From NCBI GenBank assembly GCA_018242295.1, contig JAFECE010000011.1:372001-436000 (forward strand): a stretch of DNA of 64,000 nt, read 5' to 3'. Shown here piece by piece: positions 35,937 to 44,839 of this stretch (the first letter of the stretch is position 1; the number at the start of each line of letters is the position of its first letter). The notes under the pieces are model-generated. The model had not been told where the DNA came from. It did not search any database and was given only the letters and a program-made list of their open reading frames with translations. Both the position numbers and the translations under genes were made by a program. Origin of the DNA: Pseudomonadota bacterium. Lineage in GTDB: Bacteria; Pseudomonadota; Alphaproteobacteria; Rhizobiales; Hyphomicrobiaceae.

Positions 35937-37508
35937 TTACTCTGCAGCGTCCGCTAGAAACTTGTTTGACGGCGGGGCGGGCTTTTGAAAGTCCTCGGGG
36001 AAACCGCGCACCGCACTCATGACTGGGAACGGCGTCAGTCCGCCCATGGCGCAGAGCGAGCCGTCCGCCATCGTCACGCATAGATCTTCGAGTAGGGCCA
36101 TATTCTTCGCGCGGTCGACATCGGCGATGATCTTGTCGATCACCTCGACTCCGCGCGTCGAACCGATGCGGCAGGGCGTGCACTTGCCGCAACTTTCGAT
36201 GGTGCAGAACTCCATCGCGAAACGCGCCTGCTTGGCCATATCGACCGTATCGTCGAACACGACGAGCCCGCCGTGGCCGACCATCGCGTCAACCTTGGCG
36301 AATTCCTCGTAATCCATCGGCACGTCGAACTTCGATGCCGGGATGTAGGCGCCGAGCGGGCCGCCAACCTGGACCGCGCGTGCCGGACGGCCGGTTGCGG
36401 TGCCACCGCCCCAGTCTTCGATCAGCTGACGCGTCGTGACGCCGAAGGCCTTCTCGACCAGTCCGCCTTGCTTGATGTTGCCGGCGATCTGGAACGCCAG
36501 GGTGCCGCGCGATCGGCCGACGCCGTAGTCTCGATAGAACTCGCCGCCCTTGTCGATGATGATCGGTACGGCCGCGAAGCTCATGACGTTGTTGATGATC
36601 GTCGGCTTGCCGAACAGGCCTTCAATCGCGGGAATCGGCGGCTTGTAGCGAACGATGCCACGCTTGCCCTCGATGCTTTCGAGCATGGAGGTTTCTTCGC
36701 CGCAGATGTAGGCGCCTGCGCCCATGCGCACGAAGAGATCGAAGGAATATTTGGATCCCTGGATATTGTCGCCGAGCCAGTTGGCGCGACGCGCAATCTC
36801 AATAGCTTCGCGCAGAACATGCACCGAGTGCGGATATTCGGAGCGGACGTAGATGTATCCCTTTTGCGCACCGCCCGCGACGGCTGCGATCGTCATGCCT
36901 TCGATCAGGCAGTATGGATCACCTTCCATCAGCATGCGGTCGGCAAAGGTGCCGCTATCGCCTTCGTCGGCGTTGCAGGCAACGTACTTTTCGCCGGCCG
37001 GCAAATCGTGGACGGTCTTCCATTTGATGCCGGTCGGGAAGCCTGCGCCGCCGCGTCCGCGAAGTCCCGATGTCGTCACTTCCGTAACGATGTCGATCGG
37101 CTTCATCTGGAGGGCCTTCGCAAGGCCCTGGAATCCGCCGTGCTTGCGGTAGTCTTCGATCGACAGCGGATCCGTGATGCCGCAGCGCGCAAACGTCAGA
37201 CGTTCCTGGTTTTTGAAGTACGGAATTTCTTCCGCCAGGCCGTGGCCCAAAGCGTGGGGCTTGCCTTCGAGGAAGCCGGCATCGAAGAGGCCTGCCACAT
37301 CGCTCGCGGCGACCGGGCCATAGGCGACGCGGCCCTTCGGCGTTTCCACCTCGACGAGCGGTTCGAGATAGAGCATGCCGCGCGAACCGTTGCGGACGAT
37401 CTGAACGTCGAGCTTACGCTTTGCGGCTTCCGCAGCAATTGCGGCCGCAACTTCATCTGCACCGACCGAAAGGGCGGCGGCATCGCGGGGTATAAAGACC
37501 TTGATCAT
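35937..37508 (-). CDS. fdsB: NAD-dependent formate dehydrogenase beta (FMN/NAD) subunit
   Basis: A 523-residue NuoF-like subunit that carries FMN and a 4Fe-4S cluster and reduces NAD. Motifs: FMN site GLRGRGGAGFPTGIKWK, YVACNADEGDSGTFADR, NAD site RMGAGAYICGEETSMLES, and the cluster ligands ESCGKCTPCRIGSTRG. The N-terminal 110 residues form a degenerate thioredoxin-like domain, as in FdsB proteins. Its start overlaps the stop of fdsG by four bases (ATGA), indicating coupled translation. Confidence 0.96.
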   Translation of the reverse strand: MIKVFIPRDAAALSVGADEVAAAIAAEAAKRKLDVQIVRNGSRGMLYLEPLVEVETPKGRVAYGPVAASDVAGLFDAGFLEGKPHALGHGLAEEIPYFKNQERLTFARCGITDPLSIEDYRKHGGFQGLAKALQMKPIDIVTEVTTSGLRGRGGAGFPTGIKWKTVHDLPAGEKYVACNADEGDSGTFADRMLMEGDPYCLIEGMTIAAVAGGAQKGYIYVRSEYPHSVHVLREAIEIARRANWLGDNIQGSKYSFDLFVRMGAGAYICGEETSMLESIEGKRGIVRYKPPIPAIEGLFGKPTIINNVMSFAAVPIIIDKGGEFYRDYGVGRSRGTLAFQIAGNIKQGGLVEKAFGVTTRQLIEDWGGGTATGRPARAVQVGGPLGAYIPASKFDVPMDYEEFAKVDAMVGHGGLVVFDDTVDMAKQARFAMEFCTIESCGKCTPCRIGSTRGVEVIDKIIADVDRAKNMALLEDLCVTMADGSLCAMGGLTPFPVMSAVRGFPEDFQKPAPPSNKFLADAAE

Positions 37509-38035
37509 TCCGCGGCTTCCTTCTCAAGTCCGCCGATGATCTCATCGAAACGTTTAGGATCGACTTTACCATAAAGTTTTTCGCCGACCATAATGGCCGG
37601 CGAAAGCGCGCAATTACCGAGGCAGAAGACCTGCTCGATGGTCACCATTCCGTCCGCCGTCGTGCCGCCGAGTGGCGTACACAACGATTGCTCAGCGTGC
37701 TGACACAACGCGTCGGTGCCCATGGACTGGCAGGCCTCCGCGCGGCAGATTTTAACGACGTGCTTGCCGACGGGATGGCGCTTGAATTCGTGATAAAATG
37801 TCAGGACGCCGTAAATTTCGGCGCGCGAGCGGTTGAGTGCCCTCGCGATGACGGGCAAGGTGGCGTCGGGCACATAGCCGAGCTGGTGCTGCAAATCGTG
37901 AAAGATTTCAAGAAGCTCGTCAGGCTTGTTTCCGTGGCGTGCGCATGACGCCAGCGCCGCGACCTCAGCGGGGGTCGGGGCCGGAACTTGGACCACCTGT
38001 GAGCCGTCCGATTTTTTAACGGCATTCTTCGCCAT
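37505..38035 (-). CDS. fdsG: NAD-dependent formate dehydrogenase gamma (NuoE-like) subunit
   Basis: A 176-residue 2Fe-2S subunit of the thioredoxin-like NuoE family. Cluster ligands are in CRAEACQSMG and VFCLGNCALSP. The N-terminal helix bundle carries LLEIFHDLQHQLGYVPDATL and IYGVLTFYHEFKRHPVGKH. First gene of the operon fdsG-fdsB-fdsA-fdhD-fdsD. The ATG at 38035 follows GAGGAAACG. A palindromic LysR-type site lies about 120 bases upstream. Confidence 0.96.
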   Translation of the reverse strand: MAKNAVKKSDGSQVVQVPAPTPAEVAALASCARHGNKPDELLEIFHDLQHQLGYVPDATLPVIARALNRSRAEIYGVLTFYHEFKRHPVGKHVVKICRAEACQSMGTDALCQHAEQSLCTPLGGTTADGMVTIEQVFCLGNCALSPAIMVGEKLYGKVDPKRFDEIIGGLEKEAAE

Positions 38036-38151
38036 GTTTGGCGTTTCCTCAGTGTTTGTTGGCGGTCCCGGTGGCGCAGACGGCCACTTTGCCGCATGAT
38101 TTTAAGTGTGGCATCCGCCGACTGTATTCAAATCGATATGGTCGATCCCAC

Positions 38152-38168
38152 CATAGATTTCATCTATG
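38152..38168. promoter_or_regulatory. LysR-type operator upstream of fdsG (T-N11-A dyad)
   Basis: CATAGAT-TTC-ATCTATG is a perfect 7-3-7 palindrome containing the LysR motif T-N11-A (ATAG-N7-CTAT). It lies 117 bases before the fdsG start and 71 bases after the stop of the LysR gene, the expected place for an activator site of the fds operon. A second dyad, AACTGTG-N8-CACAGTT (38181-38202), sits beside it and may be an additional site or the end of the lysR transcript. Confidence 0.75.
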
Positions 38169-38238
38169 AGGCGCCGCAATAACTGTGGGGGAACTCACAG
38201 TTTGAGGCAAATATGGCGATCTAAGTAACCGTTTCTCC

Positions 38239-39144
38239 TTAAGAAATAATGTTTACTGAAAACTTGGAGGCGGCCGCCTGAAAGGCACGAACGAGGGGTG
38301 CGACAGGATCACGACTCTGTGTGACCAGACCGACGCTATGGGCAATTTTGGGCTCGACAAGGGGGATGGCCTTCAGTTGCGGCTCGCTGCCGAGCACGTC
38401 CAACAGGTAATGGGGCATCACGCTCGCGAGCTGCATCAGCCTGACATTTGAATAAAGATTGATCACCGAGTTGGTTTCGAGCGCGGGCGTGGGACGGCAT
38501 CCGGCGTCGTGAAAGGCGCGATCGATGATTCGCCGGTTCTGCATGTTCGACGTCAGAAGTCCGAGCGGCAACTCGGCAGCTTCGCGCCAAGTCACGGTTT
38601 CTCGATCGGCGAAGGCATGGCCTTCCGGAATGAACAGACAGTAGCGTTCGAAGTAGAGCGGCGTCGCGATGAGGCCATTGATCGGCTCGTTGTCGAGATA
38701 GGTGATACCGGCGTCGATCGCGTAGTCGTCGAGACCGCGAAGAATTTCCTCCGAACTCATCGACATGATCGTGAAGTTGATCTGCGGGTGCAGGCGCTGA
38801 ACGTCCCGCGTCAGGTAGGGGATCATCGGCAACGCCGACGGTATGGCGCCGAGCGTCAGCCTGCCGGTTAGGCCGAAGTCGCTGATTGCGAGATGGGCCA
38901 GCTCCTGATGCATCGACGCCCAGTTGTTGAGGATGAGTTGCGCCCACTTGAGGACGCGCTCACCCTCCTGCGTCAGGCCCTGATACCGCTGGCCGCGTTC
39001 GACGATGGGGACGCCTAGCTCAAGCTCGAGCTGGCGGATGCGCCCTGAGAGCGTCGGTTGCGTGACGTTGCAGGCCTGGGCGGCGCGCGTGAAATGCTTC
39101 TCGCGTGCGAGGGCGACGAGATATTGAAGCTGGCGGATATCCAT
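38239..39144 (-). CDS. LysR-family regulator of the formate dehydrogenase operon
   Basis: A 301-residue LysR protein. The winged HTH is at the N-terminus (MDIRQLQYLVALAREKHFTR, then AQACNVTQPTLSGRIRQLEL), followed by the periplasmic-binding-protein-like effector domain (GRLTLGAIPSALPMIPYLTR onward). It is located immediately upstream of fdsG in the same orientation, unlike the divergent arrangement typical of LysR regulators. Regulation of the fds genes, as for FdsR-type proteins elsewhere, is inferred from position and from the intervening T-N11-A palindrome. Formate or a related metabolite may be the coinducer; unknown. Confidence 0.88.
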   Translation of the reverse strand: MDIRQLQYLVALAREKHFTRAAQACNVTQPTLSGRIRQLELELGVPIVERGQRYQGLTQEGERVLKWAQLILNNWASMHQELAHLAISDFGLTGRLTLGAIPSALPMIPYLTRDVQRLHPQINFTIMSMSSEEILRGLDDYAIDAGITYLDNEPINGLIATPLYFERYCLFIPEGHAFADRETVTWREAAELPLGLLTSNMQNRRIIDRAFHDAGCRPTPALETNSVINLYSNVRLMQLASVMPHYLLDVLGSEPQLKAIPLVEPKIAHSVGLVTQSRDPVAPLVRAFQAAASKFSVNIIS

Positions 39145-39260
39145 TTGTCTCTCTCTCCCGAGAGAGGGCTAATCATCGGCGGCCCGATGAGCAAATACAA
39201 TCTAGCAACCCGTTCGGGGCTCGAACGGTCTGTTCGCGCGGGCAAAGCCCGGCTGCGGGT

Positions 39261-40004
39261 TTAGAAGTCGAGTCCGCCGGCGTCAAAGACGTGGCCCGAG
39301 AGAGAGCGCCCACGGCGCGACGCCAGATGGAGCGCCAACGTCGCGACATCGGGCTCGTTCGCGAGGTAAGCGCCGGAATGGCCGCCATCATAGAAGGCTC
39401 TCGGGCCGACGCCGTTGATGCGAATGCCTTTGCCGGCCCATTCGCGCGCTTCATTGGCGATCATCGCCGCTAGTGCGGTGCGGGCGAAGCCGGCGACAGC
39501 GGCCGTGCGGCGGTCTTGGGGCTCGGGCATTTTCAGGACGTTCAAGACCATGCCTTCGCTCAGCACCACGCACATGCGATTGGCGATGACGCGCGTCAGC
39601 TGCGCGAGCGGCGCGAGCTTCGCGGAGATAAGGGCCTCGAGATCACCGTCGGCGTTCAGGGCTTCAATTTCGGTGGACGAGATCGACGCCATATTGATCG
39701 CCGCATCGAGCCCGCCAAAGGTCTGCGCCGACGTCTGCGCGAATTTCGCGGCGCAATCAGCGTTCGATATGTCGAGCGTGTGGAGGCGAATTTCGCTGGC
39801 GCTTTGCGTTAACAGTGCAGCGAGTTCAACCAATTCGGGGGAGAGGTCCGTCGTATGGACAACGAGGCGGGCCTTCAGGTCGGCGAAGGCGCGTGCCACG
39901 TCAACGCCCGCTACGCCCGTGAGACCCGTGATCAGGATGCGTGCCCGTGCAAGCTCACTCGAGACTTCACTTTCGACGCTGGCACCTACTCGATCCATGT
40001 ACAT
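39261..40004 (-). CDS. SDR-fold protein lacking the catalytic Tyr-Lys pair
   Basis: A 247-residue protein with the Rossmann fold of short-chain dehydrogenases: cofactor strand RILITGLTGVAGVDVARAFA, the LHTLDISNADCAAKF loop, INMASISSTEIEAL at the NAG strand position, and GKGIRINGVGPRAF plus SGHVFDAGGLDF at the C-terminus. The helix that should carry YxxxK reads DRRTAAVAGFARTALAAM, with no suitable Tyr or Lys, so normal SDR chemistry is unlikely. It may bind a nucleotide or act as a regulator. The ATG at 40004 follows GGGGAAGAG. It is near the LysR gene in the same direction, but a functional link is only a guess. Confidence 0.75.
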   Translation of the reverse strand: MYMDRVGASVESEVSSELARARILITGLTGVAGVDVARAFADLKARLVVHTTDLSPELVELAALLTQSASEIRLHTLDISNADCAAKFAQTSAQTFGGLDAAINMASISSTEIEALNADGDLEALISAKLAPLAQLTRVIANRMCVVLSEGMVLNVLKMPEPQDRRTAAVAGFARTALAAMIANEAREWAGKGIRINGVGPRAFYDGGHSGAYLANEPDVATLALHLASRRGRSLSGHVFDAGGLDF

Positions 40005-40339
40005 GCGCTCTTCCCCTCTTGAACAATACGCTTAACCGGCGAACGCGAGAGGCGCCGTCGGTTGCACGATAGCATGCCGATTCGCCTAACGAGACCTAAA
40101 CAGCGCGCCGATTCGGGTTTGCGGGAGACAGGTCAAGGGCGCTTTTGCGGCTATGCACGGGCGCGGACATATGTTCGCAAGATAGAATCCTGTGACCTCA
40201 GCGCCCCTCCGGGAGTATGATCACGCCGGTTGCGGCGGTGCCGCGCGAAAAGGTGGTGATAGCGGCCGCCAGTACATTGCTTCCGTTCTTCCGTCTGCGA
40301 AGGTTAAAGCCAGACGAATCGAAGGCAGCCTGGAACACC
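40005..40339. other. Intergenic region upstream of the EAL gene
   Basis: About 335 bases between divergent genes. A frame runs into the EAL gene from 40217, but the ribosome-binding site there (GGGAG) is only one base from its ATG. A single TTAACC sits at 40032-40037, a possible CtrA half site of low significance. No terminator, dyad or other ORF is supported. Confidence 0.4.
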
Positions 40340-42649
40340 ATGACAAAGCAGGACAATTCAAAGCCGCAGGCCAGTGTCGCTCCGCCCGACATTGCTGCGC
40401 CGTCGCAGGCTCTCGGAGCCGCTTCAGCGACGGGGCCGGCCGCGCCTACAACCGATGAGGCAATCGAAACGCTACCGGAGCCAGCGCCGAGGGACGGGCT
40501 CATCGTGCTTTCGATCGTGATCGTCTCGGCGGCGATTGCGATGATGTGCTTCACCCAAATCGGGCTTTCGCTGTCCGTTTCAGCCGCGACCGGCGTCGTC
40601 GTGCTGGCGCTGTCGATGCTCTTGCACAAGCAGGTTCAGAAAACGGCGCAGATTGCTCAGCTCAAAGCCGAACTCGCGCAAACGCGGCACGACGTGAAGC
40701 CGAACGGCATCAAGGCGAACGAGGCGAAAGCCGGTGCTCCGAGCGCGAAGAGCGCGCCGTTGCGTGCACCGACGGCTGCGGTGCCTGCCCCTGCCGTCGC
40801 TCCGGTTTCGAGCACGCCCGAAGCGCGGATCCGTGAACTGAGCCGTGATATCGGCAATCTGGTGCCGCGCTCTGAAGCGGCGGCGTCTGCACAGCCTGCG
40901 GGTGCGCCGCAGCCGAAGTCGGTCGCTCCGGAGCAGACTGCGATCCGCGCGCCTGCGTCTGGCGATGCCATGTCCGATCGCGGCGGCGACAAGCAGGGGC
41001 GTTCAGCGCCGCGTCCTGTCATGCAACCCACTCTGCAACAACCCTTTATGCAAACTGCGGCGCAGCCTTCTCTCGAGGTTCCTGCAAAAGCTCCGTTGAA
41101 GCCAGCGCCAGAAGCCAAAGGCCGACCGGTCTTTTCAGCTCCGGCGGCCGACAGACCGGCTCCTCCCGAAGCGGGCCGCGAGCGCTGGTCGTTCCGGCGT
41201 CGGGTCGACGCGCAGCCGCAGCCCGTCAAAGGGCCGGCGCCAGCTCCGGGCTGGCCGGCGGCCGATGCGACGCCTGCTGCCAACCCCGCCGTGACGATCG
41301 AAGGCGATCTCGAGCTGGTCCAGCGGAAGATCAAAGAGCTTGCGGATGAAGTGAATGCTGCCGAAGCGTTGCGTGCGCCGAAGCCTGCGCGGCCGAACGA
41401 TCGCGCGAAGACGCCTTCGAGTGCGCTCGAGGAGTCTATCGGTGCGCTTCGGGCGGTTGCCAACAACATGCGGCAGCGGCCTTCGCTCGGCGATTTCGTT
41501 CCGACGCTCGACACGGCGGCGCCGAAGCCAGCTGCAGAGCCCGCACCGCCGCCGATGATGCCGGCCGCGGCCGCTGCAGCGACGTCCGCTCCGGCTCAGG
41601 CGTTACCGGCTCAGGCTTTCGTTCCGCCGGTCGCGGCCGAGCCTTCGCCGTCGCAAGGTCTCGGCGAACTCGTCATTCCGGCGACTGCTGAACGTATTGC
41701 CGGTTTCGAAGCTGACGAAGATACGAATGCCGGCTCAGGGTTCGATCAGCCGGGTTTCGATGGGCGGACGGGTGAGCAAGCGGGCGAGCCTGAGGAACAG
41801 CAATTGCCGCTTCCCGAGCTGGCGCTTCCCGAACTGCCTATTCTGGAGTTCGCGGCAGACGCGGCACCCAATCCGGAATTGCCGCCGCGCGTGGCCGCCG
41901 TCGCGCGCGCCATCGAAGACGAGCTGCTCGATGTCATGCTCGGGCCGATCGTTACGCTCGCGGAGCATTCGGTCGGTCATTACGAAATGACGACCATTTT
42001 GCGATCGTCGACGGGCGACGCGCTCGAAGCAAACGAAGAGGACTTCGCTCTGATCGGCGAACTCGACTCGCGCTTCGATATTGCGCGGCTCAATCGTGCG
42101 GCGGCGCTCGCGGGCCGGATGGACGCGCGTGATAGGGGCGGCTTGCTATTGACGAGTTTCCTCGGGTCGTCGGTTACGAGCAGGGCATTCCTCGAATCCT
42201 TTGCTCACACCTACGAAGCGCGCCCAAGAATTGCCGAGCAACTCGTGCTGACGTTCTCTCAGCGCACCCTCGACGGCTTCACGCCGGCGGCATGGCAGGC
42301 GCTCCGGGATATGCACTCGTTTGGCTTCCGCTTTGCGCTCGATAGCGTGACGCACATGGGAACGGACTTTGCCGCGCTTCAGCAAACCGGCTTCCGCTTC
42401 GTGCGGCTCGGTGCGCAAGCACTTCTCGACGGCATGACGTCACGAGATCGTTTCGTGCCGGCGGAGGAGATCCTGCAGCGGGCGACGCTTGCTGGACTCT
42501 CGATCGTCGCGAACGGGATCGCGGACGCGGCGACGCAGAAGCGGTTGCTCGATACTGGCGTATTGCTTGGTCAGGGAACGCTCTTCGGTGCACCCCGCCA
42601 GGTCAACGTCGGTGGCGGTGCGCCGGCCAAGCATTCGGCCGCCGCATAA
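40340..42649 (+). CDS. Membrane-anchored protein with degenerate EAL domain (TipF-like architecture)
   Basis: A 769-residue protein. After a Pro/Ala-rich lead come two transmembrane helices (about residues 53-73 and 76-95), a coiled coil (KTAQIAQLKAELAQTR), a 400-residue low-complexity Ala/Pro linker, then a C-terminal EAL-like domain from about residue 545. The EAL fold is visible (GHYEMTTILRSSTGDALEAN, FGFRFALDSVTHMGTDFAAL, LGQGTLFGAPR), but the EAL motif and several metal-binding acids are absent, so phosphodiesterase activity is doubtful. Caulobacter TipF, a c-di-GMP-binding flagellar factor, has membrane helices, coiled coil and EAL. The start is uncertain; ATG 40217 is the alternative. 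Confidence 0.78.
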   Translation: MTKQDNSKPQASVAPPDIAAPSQALGAASATGPAAPTTDEAIETLPEPAPRDGLIVLSIVIVSAAIAMMCFTQIGLSLSVSAATGVVVLALSMLLHKQVQKTAQIAQLKAELAQTRHDVKPNGIKANEAKAGAPSAKSAPLRAPTAAVPAPAVAPVSSTPEARIRELSRDIGNLVPRSEAAASAQPAGAPQPKSVAPEQTAIRAPASGDAMSDRGGDKQGRSAPRPVMQPTLQQPFMQTAAQPSLEVPAKAPLKPAPEAKGRPVFSAPAADRPAPPEAGRERWSFRRRVDAQPQPVKGPAPAPGWPAADATPAANPAVTIEGDLELVQRKIKELADEVNAAEALRAPKPARPNDRAKTPSSALEESIGALRAVANNMRQRPSLGDFVPTLDTAAPKPAAEPAPPPMMPAAAAAATSAPAQALPAQAFVPPVAAEPSPSQGLGELVIPATAERIAGFEADEDTNAGSGFDQPGFDGRTGEQAGEPEEQQLPLPELALPELPILEFAADAAPNPELPPRVAAVARAIEDELLDVMLGPIVTLAEHSVGHYEMTTILRSSTGDALEANEEDFALIGELDSRFDIARLNRAAALAGRMDARDRGGLLLTSFLGSSVTSRAFLESFAHTYEARPRIAEQLVLTFSQRTLDGFTPAAWQALRDMHSFGFRFALDSVTHMGTDFAALQQTGFRFVRLGAQALLDGMTSRDRFVPAEEILQRATLAGLSIVANGIADAATQKRLLDTGVLLGQGTLFGAPRQVNVGGGAPAKHSAAA

Positions 42650-42697
42650 CGAGCCCTTAGCGAACTGGGCGCGACCGCCCAAAAAGACGTGTGACGA

Positions 42698-42723
42698 CGG
42701 AGCCGGATGACAGTCCGGCTCCG
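42698..42723 (+). terminator. Hairpin after the EAL gene
   Basis: CGGAGCCGGA-TGACAG-TCCGGCTCCG is a ten-pair GC-rich stem 49 bases past the stop codon, followed by GCTCGTTTAT, a weak T-rich stretch. Probably terminates the EAL gene. Confidence 0.65.
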
Positions 42724-42785
42724 GCTCGTTTATAGGCCGCAAATCGAGGTCGCATTAACTGCTCTGATCTCGCGTAAGGCCTCGC

Positions 42786-43640
42786 ATGACAGCCATTCCG
42801 CTTATTTCCACTATCGCGCCTTTTGCATCCTCGTCCGATCTTTGGTTCGTCGACATATGGGGCGTGATGCACAACGGCGTCAGGCCGTTCGCGTCATCGG
42901 TCGCGGCGTGCGAGGCTTTCCGGAAACAGGGCGGCACGCTGCTTCTCGTCACCAATTCTCCCCGTCCGCACGAGAGCGTCGCGCGCCAGCTCGACAGCAT
43001 CGGCGTGGCGCGTTCCGCCTATGACGGTATCGTCAGCTCGGGGGATGTTTCGCGGAGCCTGATCGACGCTTGGGCCGGACGGCGCATCCTGCACATCGGA
43101 CCGGAGCGCGATCTGCCGATCTTCATCGGGTTGCGTGCGGTGCCCGGAGCGTCTGCGGACGATGCGGAGGTCGCGGTCTGCACCGGGCTCTTCGATGACG
43201 AGAGTGAGACGCCGGAGCATTATTCGGCACTTCTGCAAACGCTCAAGGCGCGCAACGTGCCGATGATCTGTGCCAATCCGGATTTGAAGGTCGAGCGCGG
43301 TGGCCGCATCATCTATTGCGCCGGTGCGATCGCTGCCGCCTATGTCGCGCTGGGCGGGACCGTGAATTATGCCGGCAAGCCCTTTCGTCCGATTTACGAT
43401 CTGGCGCTGCGTACGGGGTCCGAATTGCGCAAGGGCGAAGTCAGCAAAGATCGCGTTCTCGCCATCGGGGACGGCGTCGGGACCGATATCGCGGGCGCGT
43501 CGAACTTCGGCATTCGTTCGGTCTTCATCGCAAGCGGTGTCCATGTCGGCTCGGACGAATTGCTGCCTGAGGCGGCCGGCCGACTTTTCCCCTCGGATAT
43601 GCCGCAACCGGCCGCGGTAATGAAGAGCTTCAGCTGGTAG
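42786..43640 (+). CDS. HAD-superfamily class IIA hydrolase (TIGR01459 type)
   Basis: A 284-residue HAD protein. The first motif is DLWFVDIWGVMHNGVRPF, in which the usual second Asp is Trp (DxW), as in the TIGR01459 group; motif II is LLLVTNSPRP, the Lys is in NYAGKPFRPIYDLALR, and the late acidic motif is VLAIGDGVGTDIAGASNFGI. The cap domain matches class IIA phosphatases (NagD-like). The substrate is unknown. It stands alone between the EAL gene terminator and a convergent oxidoreductase. Confidence 0.88.
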   Translation: MTAIPLISTIAPFASSSDLWFVDIWGVMHNGVRPFASSVAACEAFRKQGGTLLLVTNSPRPHESVARQLDSIGVARSAYDGIVSSGDVSRSLIDAWAGRRILHIGPERDLPIFIGLRAVPGASADDAEVAVCTGLFDDESETPEHYSALLQTLKARNVPMICANPDLKVERGGRIIYCAGAIAAAYVALGGTVNYAGKPFRPIYDLALRTGSELRKGEVSKDRVLAIGDGVGTDIAGASNFGIRSVFIASGVHVGSDELLPEAAGRLFPSDMPQPAAVMKSFSW

Positions 43641-43664
43641 GCGGCTCGCGCTTGCGACCGCTGC

Positions 43665-44663
43665 TTAAGCAATCGTCAGGACGATCTTGCCGATGTGCGC
43701 GCTGCTCTCCATCCGCGCGTGGGCTTCGCCCGCTTGTGCGAGGGGGTAGGTGCTGTCGATCGGCACCTTGATCTCGCCTGCCACGATGCGGGGGATGACA
43801 TGCTCTTCGATGCTGCGGGCGATGTCGCCCTTCACTTCGGGTGAGCGAATGCGCAAAGTCGATCCGGTGAGGGTGAGGCGCTTCAGCATTACGCGCATGA
43901 AGTCCACCGTTGCCGTCGAACCCTTCTGAAAGGCGATGTTGACAAGACGGCCGTCGTCGCCGAGGGAGCGAATGTTCTTCTCGATGTAGTCGCCACCGAC
44001 CATGTCGAGGATCACGTCAACGCCTTTGCCGGCGGTCTCGCTCTTGATGACCTGCGCGAAATCCTCTGTCCGGTAATTGATTGCCACGTCGGCGCCGAGT
44101 GCGCGCGCGGCTGCGCATTTTTCATCGGAACCGGCGGTCGTTAAGACCGTCGCGCCGAAGGCTTTTGCGAGCTGGATCGCGGTGACGCCGATGCCGCTCG
44201 TGCCGCCATGGACGAGGAATTTCTCGCGATCCTTGAGATGGCCGCGATCGAACACGTTGTGCCAGACCGTGAAGAAACTCTCGGGGATTGCTGCCGCTTC
44301 GATAAATGAAATCGCGTCCGGCTTCTTGATGCAGCAAAGTTCGGAGACGGCGACATATTCGGCATATCCGCCGCCGGGGACGAGCGCCATGACGGCATCG
44401 CCGATAGCGAAATCATCGGCGTTCTCACCAAGAGCTGCGATGACGCCCGAGACCTCGAGGCCCGGCAGCTCGGAATGGCCCTTCGGCGCCGGATAATTTC
44501 CCTGCCTCTGGAGCACGTCGGGCCGGTTCACGCCCGCAGCTGCAACCTTGATCAGCACCTCGCCGGCTTTCGGCTGCGGCACCGGCATGTCGGTCAGCTG
44601 CAACACCTCGGGGCCGCCGGATCCCGCGATCGCAACGGCTTTCATCGACGTCGGCAGATTCAT
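43665..44663 (-). CDS. NADPH:quinone oxidoreductase-like MDR protein
   Basis: A 332-residue medium-chain dehydrogenase/reductase of the zeta-crystallin/PIG3 type. The GroES-like N-terminus has LQLTDMPVPQPKAGEVLIKV and AAGVNRPDVLQRQGNYPAP; the cofactor motif is LVHGGTSGIGVTAIQLAKAF; ALGADVAINYRTEDF follows. Zinc ligands of alcohol dehydrogenases are absent, which fits quinone or enone reductases. The ATG at 44663 was chosen because upstream frame sequence crosses the divergent DUF1192 promoter region. The substrate is unknown. Confidence 0.88.
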   Translation of the reverse strand: MNLPTSMKAVAIAGSGGPEVLQLTDMPVPQPKAGEVLIKVAAAGVNRPDVLQRQGNYPAPKGHSELPGLEVSGVIAALGENADDFAIGDAVMALVPGGGYAEYVAVSELCCIKKPDAISFIEAAAIPESFFTVWHNVFDRGHLKDREKFLVHGGTSGIGVTAIQLAKAFGATVLTTAGSDEKCAAARALGADVAINYRTEDFAQVIKSETAGKGVDVILDMVGGDYIEKNIRSLGDDGRLVNIAFQKGSTATVDFMRVMLKRLTLTGSTLRIRSPEVKGDIARSIEEHVIPRIVAGEIKVPIDSTYPLAQAGEAHARMESSAHIGKIVLTIA

Positions 44664-44839
44664 CACGCTCGCTTTCCCATTGAAGACGCGAGAGGAATGC
44701 ACCGGTATGTTGATTGGAGCAAGCAAATCGGCGCTACGGCAATGGCTCGTTCCACCGATCATATGCTTCGCGCGAGCAACTCTCGACCGTTTGTGGCATC
44801 TCACATAAGCTGCCGGAAAAGAGAATTGGAGGAACAACC

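Noticed and set aside
33870..35957. Very long plus-strand open frame opposite fdsA (695 codons)
   Set aside because: It is the shadow of the GC-rich fdsA gene; its translation has no coherent domain while the minus strand encodes a clear formate dehydrogenase.
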